DNA of 64,000 bases from Phallus indusiatus (Eukaryota; Basidiomycota; Agaricomycetes; Phallales; Phallaceae): the NCBI GenBank assembly GCA_027605045.1, contig JAQFWX010000018.1, positions 496,001 through 560,000 on the forward strand, given 5' to 3'. The position numbers and the translations under genes are program-made. Under the pieces are notes generated by a model, which saw only the letters and a program-made list of their open reading frames with translations, was not told the DNA's origin and made no database searches. Position 1 is the stretch's first letter. Each line of letters opens with the position of its first letter. Of the stretch, positions 35,411-49,000 are shown one piece after another.

Positions 35411-38400
35411 ATGTCTGCTATCGTAGATTCCGCCGCTACTACTGCCGCCCACGTTGACCCTGCCCTTCTCAAGGCAGCCGCCGCTAACGGCGATGCTCCC
35501 GCTGCCACCGAGACCCAAACCCAAAATGACTTTGATGTCAAACAGCTTTTCGTCGCTGACAAGGCTGCTCGTGCCGCTGCCCTTCAGTCTCTTCTCTCAA
35601 TCGCTGAGACCCAGGGCCCGCAAGTCCTTCTTTCCCTAGGTCTTGCAGAAGCTATCATCACTGCTCTCAATGACAAAAAGTCTCCCGCCACTCGAGAAGC
35701 CGCCGCAAACACAGTTCAGGCCATGGCTACTTCCGCTGCATCCATCACCCTCGAGTCGGTTTTCGTCTCATCCGGTCTATCAGGTTCTATCCTAGAAGCC
35801 TTCGCTGATAAGATCCCTGCCGTTCGTACTGCAGCTCTTTCCGCCGTTCGTGAGGTTGTCAAGGCACAATCTCCGTGGGCTACCCCTATGCTCCTCCCTT
35901 CCATTCTCAACCAAATCAAGACTGCCGGCAAATGGCAAGTTAAAACCGGTTGCATTGACCTATTTAACCAGATGATTAAATCTGCTCCGTCTCAAATCGC
36001 TCGTGCTATGCCCACTATCATTCCAGTTCTCTCCGAGGCCATTTGGGATACCAAGGCGGACGTCAAGAACGCCGCTCGTGCCTCTCTTACTAAAGCTACC
36101 GCACTTATTTCCAACAAGGACATTGAACGTTTTATCCCTGCTTTAATTAATGCCCTAATTAATCCCGTCGAAGAAGTCCCTAAAACTATTCAATTACTCT
36201 CGGCTACCACATTCGTTTCAGAAGTAGATGCCCCAACATTATCTCTCATGGTGCCCCTTTTGTCCCGTGGTCTTAATGAAAAATTAACCGCAATCAAGCG
36301 TAAAGTTGCTGTGTAAGCCCATTGTTTGATTCGATCTTACAAAAAAATTTTTTCTCATTACAAATGATACAGCATTACGGATAACATGGCTAAACTAGTC
36401 GACTCTGAAGAAACCGTCCGTCCCTTCATTCCCAAACTTTTGCCAGGTTTGATCAAAATTGAAACCGCTATGGGTGACCCCGAAGCGCGTGGTGTTGTCA
36501 ACAAGGCGATTGCCACCCTCCGCCAAGTCGGTAAAGTCCCTGCCAACAGTGACGGTACAGACCTCCCCCCTCTCAAGGTTGCTGAATCCGCCGCTTTATC
36601 TGCCAGTCTCCTCAGCATTTACAAGAAACATGGCGTCACAATTGCTCCTTCTCCCGCTTTGGAGTACATCTCTAGCCTTGCTGCCGCACTTGTTAACCAC
36701 AAGAACTTCGAAGAAAGTGACTGGAACACTCTTGTTCCTTATTTGACTCTCCTTTCTACTCAAGTCGAAGCCAAGGAGGTCGTTCAACAGTGGCTCCTCA
36801 AGTCTGCCACTGAAGGCGATGATGCCAACGGTGTCGAAGAGGAGGAAGAAGAGGGTGAAGACTTGTGCAACTGCACTTTCTCTCTCGCATACGGTGCTAA
36901 AATCCTGCTCAACACCGCCACCTTACACCTCAAACGTGGTCATCGCTATGGCCTTTGTGGAAAGAACGGTACTGGTAAATCAACTCTTATGCGCGCTATT
37001 ACCAATGGTCAAGTCGAGGGCTTCCCATCCCCCGAGCAAGTTCGAACCTTCTATGTCGAGCATGATATCGACGGAAGCGACGCCGACACTGCTGTCGTTC
37101 AATTCATTCTCAGTGACTCCCGTATTCTTGCGGACGAAAAAGAAATCCGTGAGACTTTGGCTTCAGTCGGTTTCAGCGAAGAACGTCAAGCACATGCTAT
37201 CGGTTCGCTTTCGGGAGGTTGGAAAATGAAGTTGGCGCTCGCTAGAGCTATGTTATTCAAGGCCGACATTCTTTTGCTCGATGAGCCTACTAACCATCTT
37301 GACGTTGTTAACATTGCTTGGTTGGAGAATTACCTTAACAGTCTCAAGACCTGCACTTCAAGTAAGTCGATCATCTCGAAAGAAAAAAGCCTGCCGTTTA
37401 TCTAACGACTTTCTACTTTTTTTCAGTCATCGTTTCTCACGACTCGTCTTTCTTAAACAACACTATCACCGACGTCTTGCACTTGAACCGTTTCAAGATC
37501 AGACGCTACAGAGGCAACCTCGAGCACTTTGTCAAGCAAGTTCCGGAGGCCAAGTCATACTACACCTTGGAGGCCGCTGAAGACTACAAATTCAAGTTCC
37601 CTGACCCACCGCTCTTGGAAGGTGTCAAGACGAAAGAGAAGAGTTTAATGAAAATGCGCAGCGTTGGATTCCAGTATCCATCCCAAACCGTGCAACAATT
37701 GTATGACATTACGCTTCAAGTTTCTCTTTCTTCGCGTGTTGCCGTTCTCGGTCCCAACGGTTCCGGTAAATCGACCCTCGTCAAGCTGCTCATTGGCGAC
37801 TTGGAACCTAACAAGGGTGGTGAAATCTGGAAGCACCCTAACTTGGTTATTGGCTACGTTGCTCAGCATGCCTTCCACCACATTGATAATCACTTGGACA
37901 AGACGCCCCTTGAATACATGTTATGGCGTTACCAGACAGGTGAAGATCTTGAAGAGCTGTCCAAGGCCAATCGTGTCATTACCGAGGAAGAACAGCAAAA
38001 GATGAAAGATGGATCTCTCTTCCTTCATGAAGGACAGAAGCGATACATTGAAGAGATCAACGCCCGTAAGAAGCTCAAACAGTCGTACGAGTACGAAGTC
38101 TCTTTCAAGGGTTTGAGCTCTTCGGAGAACTTGTGGATCCCTCGTGAAGAACTCATCAAGCGTGGCTTTGAAAAGGTTTGTGAATTATAGGGTTTATAAT
38201 CCGTACGTCCATCGCTAACCGGCTTACAGAAAGTTCTTGAAGTCGACACTCGGGAGGCTCAACGTGCTGGACTTCTTCGTCCTCTAGTCCGACGTGAAAT
38301 CGAACAACATTTCGCCGACTTTGGTCTGGAACCGGAATTCGTATCTCATAACACTATGCGTGGTCTTTCGGGAGGTCAGAAAGTCAAAATCGTACTTGGT

Positions 38401-38919
38401 GCGGCGACATGGCGTCGTCCTCACATTGTTTGCTTGGATGAGCCTACCAGTAAGCTCTTTGAACAAATCTTTCTTCAAGATTCTAAGTTCTAACTTTTTT
38501 TTTTTAGACTACTTGGATCGTGAGTCTTTGGCAGCGCTCATCGAAGCTTTGAAGACTTTCAACGGTGGTGTCCTCGTTATTACACACAACCGTGACTTCT
38601 CCGAGTCGCTTTGCAAAGAGTAAGTGCAACGCGCTTTGTTGTTTATATATTCTATTCTTATCTCACTCCTTTCTCCAGAGTCTGGGCCATGCGTGATGGT
38701 CATCTCGAGGCTTCGGGTCACAACTGGGTTGAAGGTCAAGGATCCGGACCCCGTATCGACAAAGCTGATGGCGAACAAGAGGACCAATATGATGCTATGG
38801 GCAACAAGATTGATGTTAAAAAGAAGAAGAAAGCAACTGCATCAGATGCTCGTAAAGCCAAGAAGGAACGTATGGCACGCCGGAAACGCGGTGAAGAAGT
38901 TTTCACCGATGAAGAGTGA
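35411..38919 (+). CDS. YEF3: Translation elongation factor 3 (ABC-F type ATPase)
   Basis: Fungal translation factor that binds the ribosome and helps release E-site tRNA using ATP. It starts at ATG 35411 ([18 protein letters not shown]). An N-terminal HEAT-repeat domain is followed by a four-helix bundle. ABC1 has [14 protein letters not shown] (Walker A), [15 protein letters not shown] (signature) and [11 protein letters not shown] (Walker B). ABC2 has [30 protein letters not shown] and CLDEPTNYLD, with a chromodomain-like insert between. The end is Lys-rich then GEEVFTDEE. Five short introns, about 1,070 residues, close to family length. The pyrimidine-rich codon choice (many C-ending codons) is stronger than in its neighbours and fits high expression. 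Confidence 0.97.
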
Positions 38920-39243
38920 AGGTTGTGCTAGTGCTAGTAATTATGCATCATTTGGATACTCTTTTCTTTCTTTTTTCTCTTTCTGTTGTTCATCTATTGT
39001 ATCGTAGAGGTGTTGGATAATGCATTATTTAGGTGGAAAAAAAGCGTGAACCATTATTGAGTCACTAAGTCATACCTCGGTATCTGACCGTTGAACATTG
39101 AACGTCGAAATCTGAACGTGCAGTGATGTAGTTTATAAGGTGTGAAAATCAAAGTACAAAGGAAGTTTACATATTTCGACGTGTTGGATAGTACTGCTTA
39201 TGTATATTTACATGTAGATACAAACATACTCGGCACTCAGGCC
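38920..39243. other. convergent 3' intergenic stretch, EF3 / HAD
   Basis: Holds both 3' UTRs. It has a T-rich run (TTCTTTCTTTTTTCTC, near 38965) and no gene. Confidence 0.4.
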
Positions 39244-40316
39244 TCAGGCGTTGTCGTCTATAATCTTTACGACACCCCAAAAGTCATCAGCGACAGCATC
39301 AATATAACCGGATTCAATTGCTTTAGCAATGTCGTCGGGTGAAACAGTGAGATCCTCTGTGGGTCGACGAACGTAAATAGCTTTGAGTCCCGCCTTTTTG
39401 GCTGCAACGCAGTCATAAGTGTGTGCCGCCACCAAGGCGACATTCTCGGGAGACAGACTTAACAAGTCTGCTGCGCCTTGATATACCTTCGGGTTGGGTT
39501 TGTAAGAATTGAAAATTTGGCCCGAGAATACGGCATCCCACGGTAAATTTGCATTTTTAGCCTGCGGATGGGATTTTTAAAATATTAATTCCCGAGGAGT
39601 AGATATATGGATTAGAGATAGGTATATGCATCACCATGTCTATGAGGAGCCGTATATTACCATTGCTAAGCGTCGCGATAATGACCCGTTGTTTAAGGGC
39701 AGTAAGGGCAGGAACGGAATCTTGCCATGGAGAAAGACGGTGCCACGCGAGAACCAGGTGGTGCCGGTCAGACTCGTTCCAGATCTCGCCGAGATGTGAC
39801 CATTGTGGTGATTTGAGCATGTCGTCGAGAAGCTGGTATTATTTTACATAAATCAAATGTCGGGGGGATAGTGAATTAATTCGTTATTATGGAGTAGATA
39901 AGATTATGTATAAGTCAAGTATGATGAACAGAAACGTACGATACGATGCATCTCATCTACCGTTTTTGGACCCTCGCCTGTTTCCGCGCCAAGCTTGCTT
40001 GAATATAGTACCCAAAATTGAGAGCAAAATAAAGAGAAGAATGACATCAATTCACGTTAATCGTAGGTAGCCGGCCCTCCACTCCGTCGCGAAAGCGGAC
40101 CAGTCTTGAGTTTTTGAAGTGATGATAATCAATATCCTGGGATGCATGCACACAATGAAAATGCAGCGTAATCAAACCTTGATCTGTATAGGGAGTACCA
40201 AGCGCCTTATCAGCAAGCTCCCCTGTGACGTGGCCGTGCCAGTCGACGACTGTCCCGAAAACATCGAAAAGAAGGGCTTGAACGCCGTGCAGAGCAGAAG
40301 TGAGATGATGATGCAT
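39244..40316 (-). CDS. HAD-superfamily hydrolase, haloacid dehalogenase type II-like
   Basis: Starts at ATG 40314-40316 (MHHHLTSALHGVQALLFD). Motif I is LLFDVFGTVVDW with the nucleophile Asp at about residue 18. Motif II region is VIIATLSNGNIRLLIDM. Motif III is FNSYKPNPKVYQGA (Lys), and motif IV is VALVAAHTYDCVAAKKAGL. These match L-2-haloacid dehalogenase-type enzymes, which hydrolyse 2-haloacids or unidentified phosphate esters; substrate is not predictable. Four or five exons, about 260 residues. The stop is at 39244-39246. It is divergent from the GDS1 winged-helix gene, with 296 bp between starts. Confidence 0.85.
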
Positions 40317-40612
40317 GAAACCAGCTGTTGTCTCGTTCTGTCACAGTCCCCGGTCACACGCATTGATAGTGTTAGTGATGATGAGATGTGTTTATGTCAG
40401 TTTGGATTTGATGTGCCTGATGTACTAATTAAACTACTTTTTTTTTTTCCCTTATTTCTATTTTTGGCAATTCAGCAACGGCGAAGCGCCAGTCCGTCCC
40501 TATTGAAGGCGGTAAATAATTTCCCTGGGCCCCTCCGTTCACTCCTCCTCCTATCTTTTCTTTTCCTCCTCCTCCTCCTCCTCTTCCTCCCTCAGATATA
40601 ATACAACTTCAC
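40317..40612. promoter_or_regulatory. divergent promoter region, HAD / GDS1-type gene
   Basis: Contains a long T-run (40437-40449) and a CTC-rich tract (about 40540-40592, CCTCCTCCTCC..) ending near ATATAATAC, just before the plus-strand ATG 40613. This is a pyrimidine-tract promoter like that of EF3. Confidence 0.55.
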
Positions 40613-43600
40613 ATGCCTGACTACAACACCCGTCTACGAACAAACGCACAAATACTCCCTCCTCGACGTCTGCGCCAAGACGAGTCTTCGTCTCAGTCTT
40701 CGTTTCACCGTCCCCGCAAGCCGTCTTCATTATCACCACCGCCTCCTCCTCCTACGCCACCCTCGTCGACATCATCGCCACTTCCGTGCCAACCGCACTA
40801 TCCTTTCCTTACCGTCCAACTTCACCCAGAAGATGCCACAAACAAAACCTTCCTTGCCATCGGGCGTGCACTATTTTCGGTCGAAAACCGCGCAGTTACT
40901 ATCAAAGACCTATCCTATCTTACCATGAAGCACGGCCTCGCTTGTCAAAAGTAATATCTCATTCTCACTTTACATCCATGGGTTCTTGCCACGATACTCA
41001 CAGAACACGTTGTTTTTGTTTTTTTCCAGTGCTTCTGCCGCTTCGCAGGCGATCACAACTTTTATTCGCAATCATTTGAACCGCTGTCGACAAGACCATT
41101 CAATGCCGCTTCTTCTTTCAATACTTCTGACCGGAACAGACGCCGACGACCGTTTGATTCCAGCTCTCCACTCTCGCTGCGGTGGCAACCCTGCTTCTCT
41201 AAAATCGACTAATACTGCCCTCACCAACTTTCGAAGAGGCACCACCGTCTGGTATCTTAGTGAAGCTGCAGGGGCCACTTGTCCATTTAAAAGGGCTGGC
41301 CTATCTCTCGATGATATTATTAGTCCCGTCCCCCAAAACGGCACCAAGCGAAAACGAGAACCACAGCCACCTGCAACTCAGTCCAGAAAATGCCATGTCA
41401 CCTCATCCTCATCCTCCTCCCCCTCACCTGCTTCTGTCTCATCAACCTCATCTCCCACTCGCCCCGAAGGTCGTCAGCTTCTTCCGAAAATAAAGCTTAC
41501 TCTCAAATTGCCTTCCTCGTCAATTTCAAATTGCTACCCACTTTCACCTTCTGACTCTGAAGCAGAGCTATCTAGTACCGCTTCGGACACCGATGGTGAG
41601 GACGACGGAATTGCGGACGAGCTAGACCCTGATTCGCCTGCTCTGTCGACCGCCTCTTTGTCTTCAGAAGACGACTCGGACGATGGCTATGATTCTTCTG
41701 ATGCCGAGTCTTCTGTCCGCAGTGTTCATGACGAGTTCCCCCTGATTTCTCCCTCTAATAGTGAATTATACCTCGACCATTCTCCAATACCCTCTTCTTC
41801 ATCAAGCTCTGTACCATGCAATGATCCTTATTCTTTCTACTTTACTCAAAATCTGTGTCCAACTCGTTTAATAAAATCAACCTTCACATCTTTTCTCTCT
41901 AATTCATCTCGGGATTCAAGAGCCGAATCCATCTCCCCGTCGCAGTCTGCTGCTTCTCCTCCGCCCGATTCTGAAGACGAGGATGACGATTATCATAATT
42001 CCATGATTGGACTCCGTCGTGACGGCGTGCCGATTCCGCAAAATCATCTCGAGGTCGATTCGGAAATGCCGAAATTTGAGCCCATCTCGCCCAAGTTCGT
42101 TCCAGGCTCTGTGCACTTGACTCGGAAGACTCCAGATCTCGATATCGCGTTTGAACCAAAACAGGTGTCATCATCTCCTTTCGACTCGACAAGTACACCA
42201 TTGGAAACACTGCCCGGGTTTGTACTGGACGCAGAGTCCACTCCTTCGCATGTTACGATCAAGGAGGAGGAGCCCACAATCACTCTCCCTCTGTCTACCG
42301 ACCTGTATCTTAGTTCGGTGGAAAGTAAGGTCGACTCCTTTCAAAAGAACCTGTCGACGAACTCTGGTTCGATTGATGATCCTATCCAAGTCGACAGCGT
42401 TTATGACGTAGAAATTCTCGGTCCAGAAACCGTTCGTAGTCGCGAATGGGATATGGCGTGGAACGAGCAGGCTTTTGATGGATCGAGCCCTAACTATCCG
42501 CTGTCGATTCAAGAAACCGGAGAAGACCAAACAGATTCTTCTGATACTCATGAGCAACTGGTTTTGTCACCATCTCCCTGTCTTGATAAAGCGATTCTCC
42601 CTTCAGGTGCTCAAGTGGTTACTTCGACGTTATCATGCTCTCCTCCAATAATGATTGTATCCGTGGATGGTGAGTTATTGAATTTTCAAATTGGGCATTG
42701 ATTGACCTGGCTTTTTTTAGACGTGTGGTTATACTGGACAATGCTTGGACCTGACGCGCCGCTTGTGAGACGTACGAGTGATGATATGGTTGATCTTACA
42801 CGATTACACCGATCTCTTCAAACCCTTTTTAGACCGTCCTCAACAGACAGCCCCTCTTCTTTTGATGCGACAAGAACAAACGAATTGCTAGAAGGCACGT
42901 GGGTCACTTTGGATGTCGCCAGAGGGATCGTCGCGCAATTACACGATCATATTCCGGCAGATATCCTAACCCTGTTTTTGAGCCCCGAACTTGGCAGATA
43001 CTTCCCAAATTTAAGGGGGTTTCCGGTACGAGATTATCCAAGTAATATTATTACAGTGGATGTTCCGATGGATATAACTGAAGAGTGCGGCGAACAAAAT
43101 GAGCTATCTGAAGAAGATTCTCCAGGATCATCGTCGGAGGAAGATGTTTGCATCCGAGTAGAGGATCTGTTCGGGTTCACAGATTCTACGGAGAACACCA
43201 AGGCGCAAGAGAAGGAGGTCAAATCGAAAATGGGGATAACAAGATCGGATTCGGCTCGATCTAATCGGCCCTCATCGACGTGTCCAGATGTAATCAGAAC
43301 TACTGGTTCTTTGTTAGGCTCCTGGGAACAGAACGTCGCCCTACTCAATGAACAAGAAGAAGAACTCTTTCACTCGATTGTAGATTTGGAAAATGGCGCC
43401 ACTTCGCGAACCCAACACTTGCTTGAAAAGCATGCATTGTCACCTCTGGCGTGTTCGCCAACCATATCTTGTGCGAAATCAAATGAAACTGCGATTGCCA
43501 ACATGATAAATGAAAAAGAAAACTTGACCTCGCCGATAGAGAACAAGGGACGGCGAAACAGATTGGTTCCTACGCACCCTGTTCGAAGATCAACACGGGT

Positions 43601-43658
43601 GGCCTCAAAGGCCATAAAATCCCCACTCGTTACCCGATCGCGTCGAAAAACAAAATGA
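40613..43658 (+). CDS. GDS1-type winged-helix domain protein
   Basis: Large, mostly disordered protein with a fungal winged-helix domain near its N-terminus. Start ATG 40613 (MPDYNTRLRTNAQILPPRR), then a Pro/Ser-rich run. The winged-helix block reads FLAIGRALFSVENRAVTIKD, LSYLTMKHGLACQN, ASQAITTFIRNHL, IPALHSRCGGNPA and TNFRRGTTVWYLSEAAGATC. This suits DNA binding. Long acidic, Ser-rich stretches follow. After the intron at 42671-42720, VSVDDVWLYWTMLGPD and a region ending PELGRYFPNLRG appear. The C-terminus is basic (RSTRVASKAIKSPLVTRSRRK). Three exons. A transcriptional or chromatin role is inferred from the domain. Confidence 0.75.
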
Positions 43659-44047
43659 GTTTATCGGCGTGTAAGGTTTGTTTACTATTATAAATCCTTT
43701 GGTTTCTATATATGTACCTTTTTTTTCGACAAATTGCAGTTCTATCTGTTGATTAGATTTGTATCAATGAATATTCTCTCTTCTCTTTAGTCGTTGAAAC
43801 GTTCAATCCACATAATGTTTCTCTCATTATGATTTTTTTACGCTTTAAAAGCGTTTCGAACTGAATTTACCCCCTCTCAATTGTTTTTCTTTCTGGTTGA
43901 TAAACCAGCTACCTCAACTCTTTGTTTTTCTTGATAATATGATAATGTATTTTATTATAACATTGATGTTAACACAGAGTAACAATACTAATGTCCAATG
44001 AATGCATAATTTGTCGTGAAAGAGGCTCGTGTTTGGAATACTTGAAT
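43659..44047. other. convergent 3' intergenic stretch
   Basis: AT-rich, with several T-runs; it holds the 3' UTRs of the GDS1-type gene and the CNH gene. No gene seen. Confidence 0.4.
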
Positions 44048-45594
44048 TTAAATCGTCGCATCTGACGAGTTACGAATGAAATTATAGACATGCTGTAACA
44101 TCTCATCGGATCCTTTAATAGGCACCGAGTTCATGACAACTTGTAGTCGACTACGTTCATGGACTGAATCCGGTAGAAGATCATCTTCGTCCAATTCGCC
44201 CTGCAATACACCAGGTCCGCGCCATGTACAGCGCAAATTAGTGCCGAACATGACCTGTTCAAGACGGCCTGTAGTGCCATCGCGGACTTCAATAGAGTTC
44301 GACTTGAATAGCACAAAGTACGGGGAGACAGCAGCGACTGTATGCACGGTGCCATGCCAATCAATTACGCTTTCTTCTCCGGCAATTGGAACACCGTGTT
44401 CATTGACGATAAGACCGAACGCTGTGGAAGGAGGAAGCATCATCATATGTGCAGAATATAAACACATCGGGCTAAAAATACGTACTATCATAGCACAGGA
44501 TATGCTTATTCCGTTGCTTACCGCGAAATAAGCCAAGGGCTCTCCTGGGCTTGTGCTGTTTGAAAATCGATTTCAAGTGTTCGGATTTAATGGGGATACT
44601 ACCGGTTGCGAGGCTGAACTAGAGTTAATTCGGGTTTTTTTATGGGATCTTTTCGAGAAGACATACGTTTCAAGGTCTAGAATCTCGAATGAGAGGGAAC
44701 AGACGATGGCAATAGAGCGCCGTAAGAATATGACATCGGTGCATACGGCAGGAATATAAAATTCCTGGAAATGAGATCGGAGGATTAATTACAAAGAAAA
44801 AGGAAAAAATGACCAAACCTTTTTAAGTATGAAGTGATATAATTTGCCGGGACCCAAAACTGCCAGTACAACGGGGTCGAGCACGTCTGGGAGAGGATGG
44901 CCGCGGACAGGTTCAAGAATTGAGAATGTGGTTTCGGCCTGTTAGAAGATGGGATTAACAAGGCACATGATGCCCAATGAAAACAAAAGGGATATTAACC
45001 AATTTCTTCCGCACGAGAATGACGACTAAAGATGTATCCCAAATACCGATGCGGAAAAAGTCTACTGGCTGGTTACCCGTTAAAGGCTGTGGTACCCGCG
45101 GGTCTTGATTGTATGGATCCAGGGCATTCAAGGATAGACAATATAAGGTCTACTATCATCGAGAAGGTGTGAAAAAAAAGATGACAGAGAACAAAAAAAA
45201 CAAGGGGATTGAACGATGCTTTTCACTTTATCTGCTAAGACTAGGAGCAACTGGTATTCTTCGATGACTGCAAACCCGGTGGTGCCCTTGAGATCAATGA
45301 CACGGTGAGTGACTGAGAATGTAGGTCAGGCATGGGAAGACAGGCCTGAACCAGGGAAGCGAGAAACGTACAATCGGGATCACGGGAATCTGCAATCCAT
45401 ATGCCTTCTGAGCAGGCAATAGCCACAAATGAACGACCGTTCTCCAAGGCTAATGAGAGGCTCAAAATTGATTAGGGTCTGCTGTTTTCTTTTTAATACG
45501 ATAATATCCACGAATATGAACGCACAGAATGGCAATGTCGAGGAGATGAATCCGGGCAGAGAGCCGTTGAGAGCTTTGCCGGCCGACACACATG
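44048..45594 (-). CDS. CNH (citron homology) domain, RhoGEF-type, no DH/PH found
   Basis: The exons read as the C-terminal citron-homology propeller of Rom1/Rom2-type Rho exchange factors. They include NGRSFVAIACSEGIWIADSR, GTTGFAVIEEYQLLLVLAD, FFRIGIWDTSLVVILVRKK, AETTFSILEPVRGHPLPD, EFYIPAVCTDVIFLRR then LSFEILDLET, FGLIVNEHGVPIAG, and SNSIEVRDGTTGRLEQVM. The stop is at 44048-44050. The 5'-most exon I can read starts near 45594. Between there and the next gene (46088) no DH or PH sequence is present. This is either a stand-alone CNH gene with an unplaced first exon or the remnant of a RhoGEF paralogue. All joins keep frame, so decay is not evident. Confidence 0.65.
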
Positions 45595-46087
45595 CTCTGA
45601 GAGGGGTATTATTAACTCTTCTTATTGAAAATATCTTATGAATTATTGACGTCGCGAAAATGAAATTAGATTAGTTTTTCATCCCGATAGCAGATATATA
45701 CCTCACGAAAGCCACTCATACCGATTTGCCAATGATTGGAACAGTGGGAGATGCAGTCTTTCTCGGGCTTATTATTATTATTATTACATCAGCAGCCGTG
45801 AGAAACTGGAGTCCACCCGGCGCTTATTTCCATCATTCTTCTTTTGCGAGATATCCCGCGCATAGGCCAGCTCATTCCTCTCCCATACCTTTACCTAGTA
45901 GTAGTAGTCCCTTCTTCTCTTTTTTTCTCTCTTCTCGTCGTCGTCGCCGTCGCTCTCTGCGTCGTCGTTGTCGTCGTCGTTGTAGAAGAAATATCCTCCC
46001 TTTCGCTGGCGTACTACAGTCTGTTTGATTTTTCTTAATAACTAATCATTTTATTTTGTCTTTTATATCCATATCCATATCCATATC
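45595..46087. promoter_or_regulatory. upstream region of CNH and PUF genes, with CGT microsatellite
   Basis: Holds a (CGT/CGC)n microsatellite at about 45936-45982, an ATT run near 45771-45785, and TATATCC repeated four times immediately before the PUF start (46063-46087), inside its probable 5' UTR. Confidence 0.6.
45936..45982 (+). repeat. (CGT)n-type microsatellite
   Basis: Imperfect run of CGTCGTCGTCGCCGTCG.. interrupted by CTCTCTG, then CGTCGTCGTTGTCGTCGTCG. It lies in the upstream region of the PUF gene, not in a supported reading frame. Confidence 0.85.
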
Positions 46088-49000
46088 ATGTCTCTTTCTG
46101 CAAACGACCAAGGTTCCTTTTCCAGGCCTTCTTCCGGCAAAACTCCCCCACCAGCCCCTTCAGCTGCTTTTGCAAAACGGTGAGCTCCTTGTTCCCCCAT
46201 TCATCCTATCCTCTTTTTGTCTTTTACACCCTCTTGCTCAAACAATCCCACCCAGTGCAAGGGAACTTCAATCGGAGCAGCCTCTAGCTGTCGGCCAGCC
46301 TATTCCAGTTGGTCATTACCGTCCTCCTGCAATTCGTGCTCTTGCTCAAGGTGCTCCCCCTGCATCCGAGTCTCCCCCGAGCATTACCGTCAGTAGGGAC
46401 AACGAACCTGCTCTTCCTCCAACCAACTATCCCGGCACTTTCAGGAGAGCAAGGGCCGGCACCTTGCCCTCTAATGTCTCTCTCGCTGCTCAGCACTTTG
46501 CCTCTACTTTGGATACCTCGGCGTCCTCCGCTTACGACGCCGATTCTCTTTCTCAAGTCGGCTCTCCTGTCAACGCTGTCCCTCAAGGTCGTCCCACTCT
46601 TCGTCATACAGCAACCTTAGCCACGACTCAAGCTACCCCGGCAACATCTACAGCTCATAGTCGACTTCGCTCAGGCTCGCTCACTCTTCCGAGCCCAGCT
46701 ACAGCCAATCCTGCAGCCAATCCCTTTGCTTCATCTGTCTTCTCGTCTTCCTGGCTGACTAATCCATCCAATGCTTCCAATGTTCCCATGCAGGATGAAT
46801 TTAGATCCCATGTTGATTCAGGTCTAGGCGTCGATGATTTCGATGTCCACACTCTTGATTACCTCGGTCTTGACGACATACCTCGTCCTCCCCCTCCTGT
46901 TACTGTGTCCGAGTTGCGCAATCAAGCTCAGGCCGCTATCGCCGGCAGTCTCGCCAATCCCTCTCGCATTCGCGCGTACACCGTTTCTAATCCGTACCGC
47001 AACAGAAATCCGGGCTCTTTACTGCCAACAACCCATTCCGAAGAGCCGGATGTTCATGATCAGTACGATGTTCAGCAGACCCCTTTAGACTACGAGACCT
47101 CTCTCTCTCAGGGTGCAAATCTTTTCTCTCAGTCTTTGATGAATAAAGGTTTCAAACAAGCCTCTCATTTGGCCCCCCGTCCTCGCGCAGTTTCTGTCGC
47201 GAACCTTGATGACGCCGCTCGGAATACTCCTGTCCGCCGTGCAACCGTTGCTTATGAATCTAGTTTCCTTGGGGAAGCCATATCTTCTCCTACGACTCTA
47301 TCGCCAACTGTTAATATGACGTCTAATTCTCAGCCCAATCAATCCCTCAAGCTTCAAGTTAATCGTACCCCGACTACTCCGACGGTTCGATTTCCTAACA
47401 ATGAGAGGCAAGGCTCCATCTTTAGTCCTAGTGGTAATACTCCAGCAGGCCGAGAGATGTCTCCTAAGACGGAGAACGCCGGTCAGATTCAAACACCTTC
47501 TCGGTCTTTGTGGATCGGGAACTTGGATCCCACTATGACTAGCGAAACCCTTATTCACGTCTTCGCACCCTATGGTGCGATTGAAAGTCTCAGGTTGCTT
47601 CCAGAAAAGGTTAGTTCTTATCTATATCCATACTTCTCCTTTTTTTACTTAATATGTTTTTGTTTTAGGAATGCGGATTTGTCAACTTCGTTGATCAAGC
47701 TGACGCTGTTCGCGCGAAAGATGATGTACTTAATCGTCTTGGGGGTAATATTGGTATGCAAAATGGCCAAATGGTTCGCATTGGTTTCGGTAAAGCCGAT
47801 AGTGCACCTGTTGCTCCAAGCAAGGGTATAATGTCACCTGGTGGAATTGCTTCTCCTGCTAGTGCTCTACCTCGTCCCTCTCCCAATCCCGGATTGAACA
47901 GTCCGGGTGTAGGTATTGATGCTCAACTTCAATCCACTCCCACGAGAGCTCTCTGGATTGGTTCTATTCCATCGACCACCACTCCAGCGACTATTTTGAG
48001 TGTCTTTAGTCCTTTCGGTCCAATCGAGTCAGCTAGAGTCCTGACACACAAAAATTGCGGCTTTAGTATGTCTTTTTTCTTTGGTGTTTTTTTTCTTGAC
48101 AGGTTTCTCAACTGAAATACGTTTCCCCTTAGTCAACTTTGAACGATTAGATGATGCTGTTAGAGCGCGAAAGGCTCTTAATGGTCGAGATGTCCTTGGA
48201 AGTGATGTCGGGGCCATTCGTATTGGTTTTGCCAAGGTCCCAGTGAAGGGGTCTTCAGAAAGCTCCACTTCCGCAGAGGAAACAACGGCAGTGAGCGCTC
48301 AAGGAGTCGGAGACCTCAGCGTTGGTGCTACGATACATGCACTTCGTAGTGTTAAAGGTGCTTCCACGATTCCAGCCGATCAACAAGTTCTTGGCGGTGC
48401 TGTAGAGAACTATCGTTCGAACTTGTTGTTGAGCATGATTGCTCGAGGATCTCACACCAGTATACTGGCTGCTTCCGAGTCCGTCCCCAAACATGGTTGG
48501 ACCGCATCCATCACTGAGCAACAGATGATAATGAAGGAGATCTCTAAAGGTGCTGTCGATGCCGAAGCTGATATCCAGGCACTTGCAGGTATGTATAGTC
48601 CCTTCCGTAAGCGCACTTAACAGGTATAATAATTGATTTCCGTTTGCTTCAGAATTCCGGCAACCCTCCATGTACTATACTACTATTCCTGCTATTTCGG
48701 AGAAGCAGCAAACGAGAAATTGGGACGCCGCTAAATTGAGGGACTTGCGCAAAAAATTGGATTCTAGTTCTATGACCACTGAAGAAATTGATGAAATCGC
48801 GAAAAACCATCTAGATGGTGAGCTTGTGGATCTGGCTTCAGATTGGCTGGGTAATACTGTAAGTATATACCGCGCATGGTATTCTCGTGTTGTCTAAACG
48901 TGCTTCACAGGTGGTGCAGAAAATGTTTGAAAAAGCTTCCGACGGACCGAGATTGAGTATGTTGGAACGGATTGCCCCCCATCTTGCCTCAATCGGCATT

